Positions 5,651 to 5,721 of a stretch of DNA of 5,721 bases are shown one piece after another. Every line of letters begins with the position of its first letter. Position 1 is the first letter of the stretch. The notes under the pieces are model-generated. The model was not told where the DNA came from, made no database searches, and saw only the letters and a program-made list of their open reading frames with translations. Source of the stretch: Deltaproteobacteria bacterium (GTDB lineage Bacteria; Desulfobacterota; Dissulfuribacteria; Dissulfuribacterales; UBA3076); NCBI GenBank assembly GCA_030618205.1, contig JAUXDR010000083.1, forward strand, positions 1 through 5,721. The letters run 5' to 3'. The translations under genes and the position numbers were made by a program.

Positions 5651-5721
5651 CTAAAAGATACTCAAACTCCTTTCTGCGGTGTCCGGCCCAGGGAATTCAT
5701 CCGGTAGAGTTCGAGAATAGA
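5651..5721 (-). other. Upstream flank of the radical SAM gene, possible 3' end of another minus-strand gene
   Basis: Two minus-strand frames are open from the window edge. One ends in TGA at 5664-5662 (…MNSLGRTPQKGV), the other in TAG at 5653-5651, directly before the radical SAM ATG. Either could be the tail of a preceding operon gene, but neither tail is recognisable. An AAAGGAG lies at 5673-5667. Confidence 0.3.

Noticed and set aside
1..5721. CRISPR array, tRNA/rRNA, insertion sequence ends, long repeats
   Set aside because: No regularly spaced repeats, no cloverleaf or rRNA-like sequence and no transposase or paired terminal repeats were found by reading both strands; XerD is the housekeeping type rather than a phage or element integrase.

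Overview
The window looks like an ordinary bacterial chromosome segment. It holds two blocks of minus-strand genes separated by a small plus-strand toxin-antitoxin remnant. XerD, a COG1313-type radical SAM protein, a SWIM/SNF2 helicase and a Phd/YefM-PIN module together suggest a Gram-negative, probably anaerobic bacterium. The overall look recalls Desulfobacterota (former Deltaproteobacteria), but this is a low-confidence impression from protein style; no rRNA or other strict marker is present.

Layout. Positions 1-2066 (minus) are the N-terminal 688 residues of a SWIM-zinc-finger SNF2-family ATPase. Its frame runs open off the left edge, and the helicase core is cut just after motif Ia. Positions 2067-2327 are a 261-bp divergent intergenic region. 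It carries a good sigma-70-like promoter (TTGATC, 17 bp, TATTAT) pointing right, with repeated TGACCATG operator-like sequence over its -10 box. At 2328-2561 (plus) is an intact 77-residue Phd/YefM-type antitoxin. It overlaps by ATGA a PIN-domain toxin reading frame (2558-2653) that is broken twice: an amber codon at position 11 and loss of everything after about residue 31. From 5650 down to 2673 (minus) runs a compact four-gene array: a COG1313 (PflX-like) radical SAM protein, a PPP-family metallophosphatase, an unrecognised basic/helical protein, and the tyrosine recombinase XerD. Two of its junctions are 4-base overlaps and the third is a 19-base gap, so it reads as one operon. The two gene blocks converge at about 2653-2673, where the toxin remnant stops 19 bp from the xerD stop codon.

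How the genes relate. XerD is the chromosome-dimer-resolution recombinase. The radical SAM protein and phosphatase have no obvious biochemical link to it beyond co-transcription. The SNF2-like protein would act on DNA or nucleoprotein. The antitoxin appears to be an orphan left by decay of its toxin. I do not see a convincing undescribed defence or mobile system here. The most informative oddities are the decayed toxin beside an intact, apparently still regulated antitoxin, and the tight co-transcription of xerD with a PflX-like enzyme, a phosphatase and an unknown protein.
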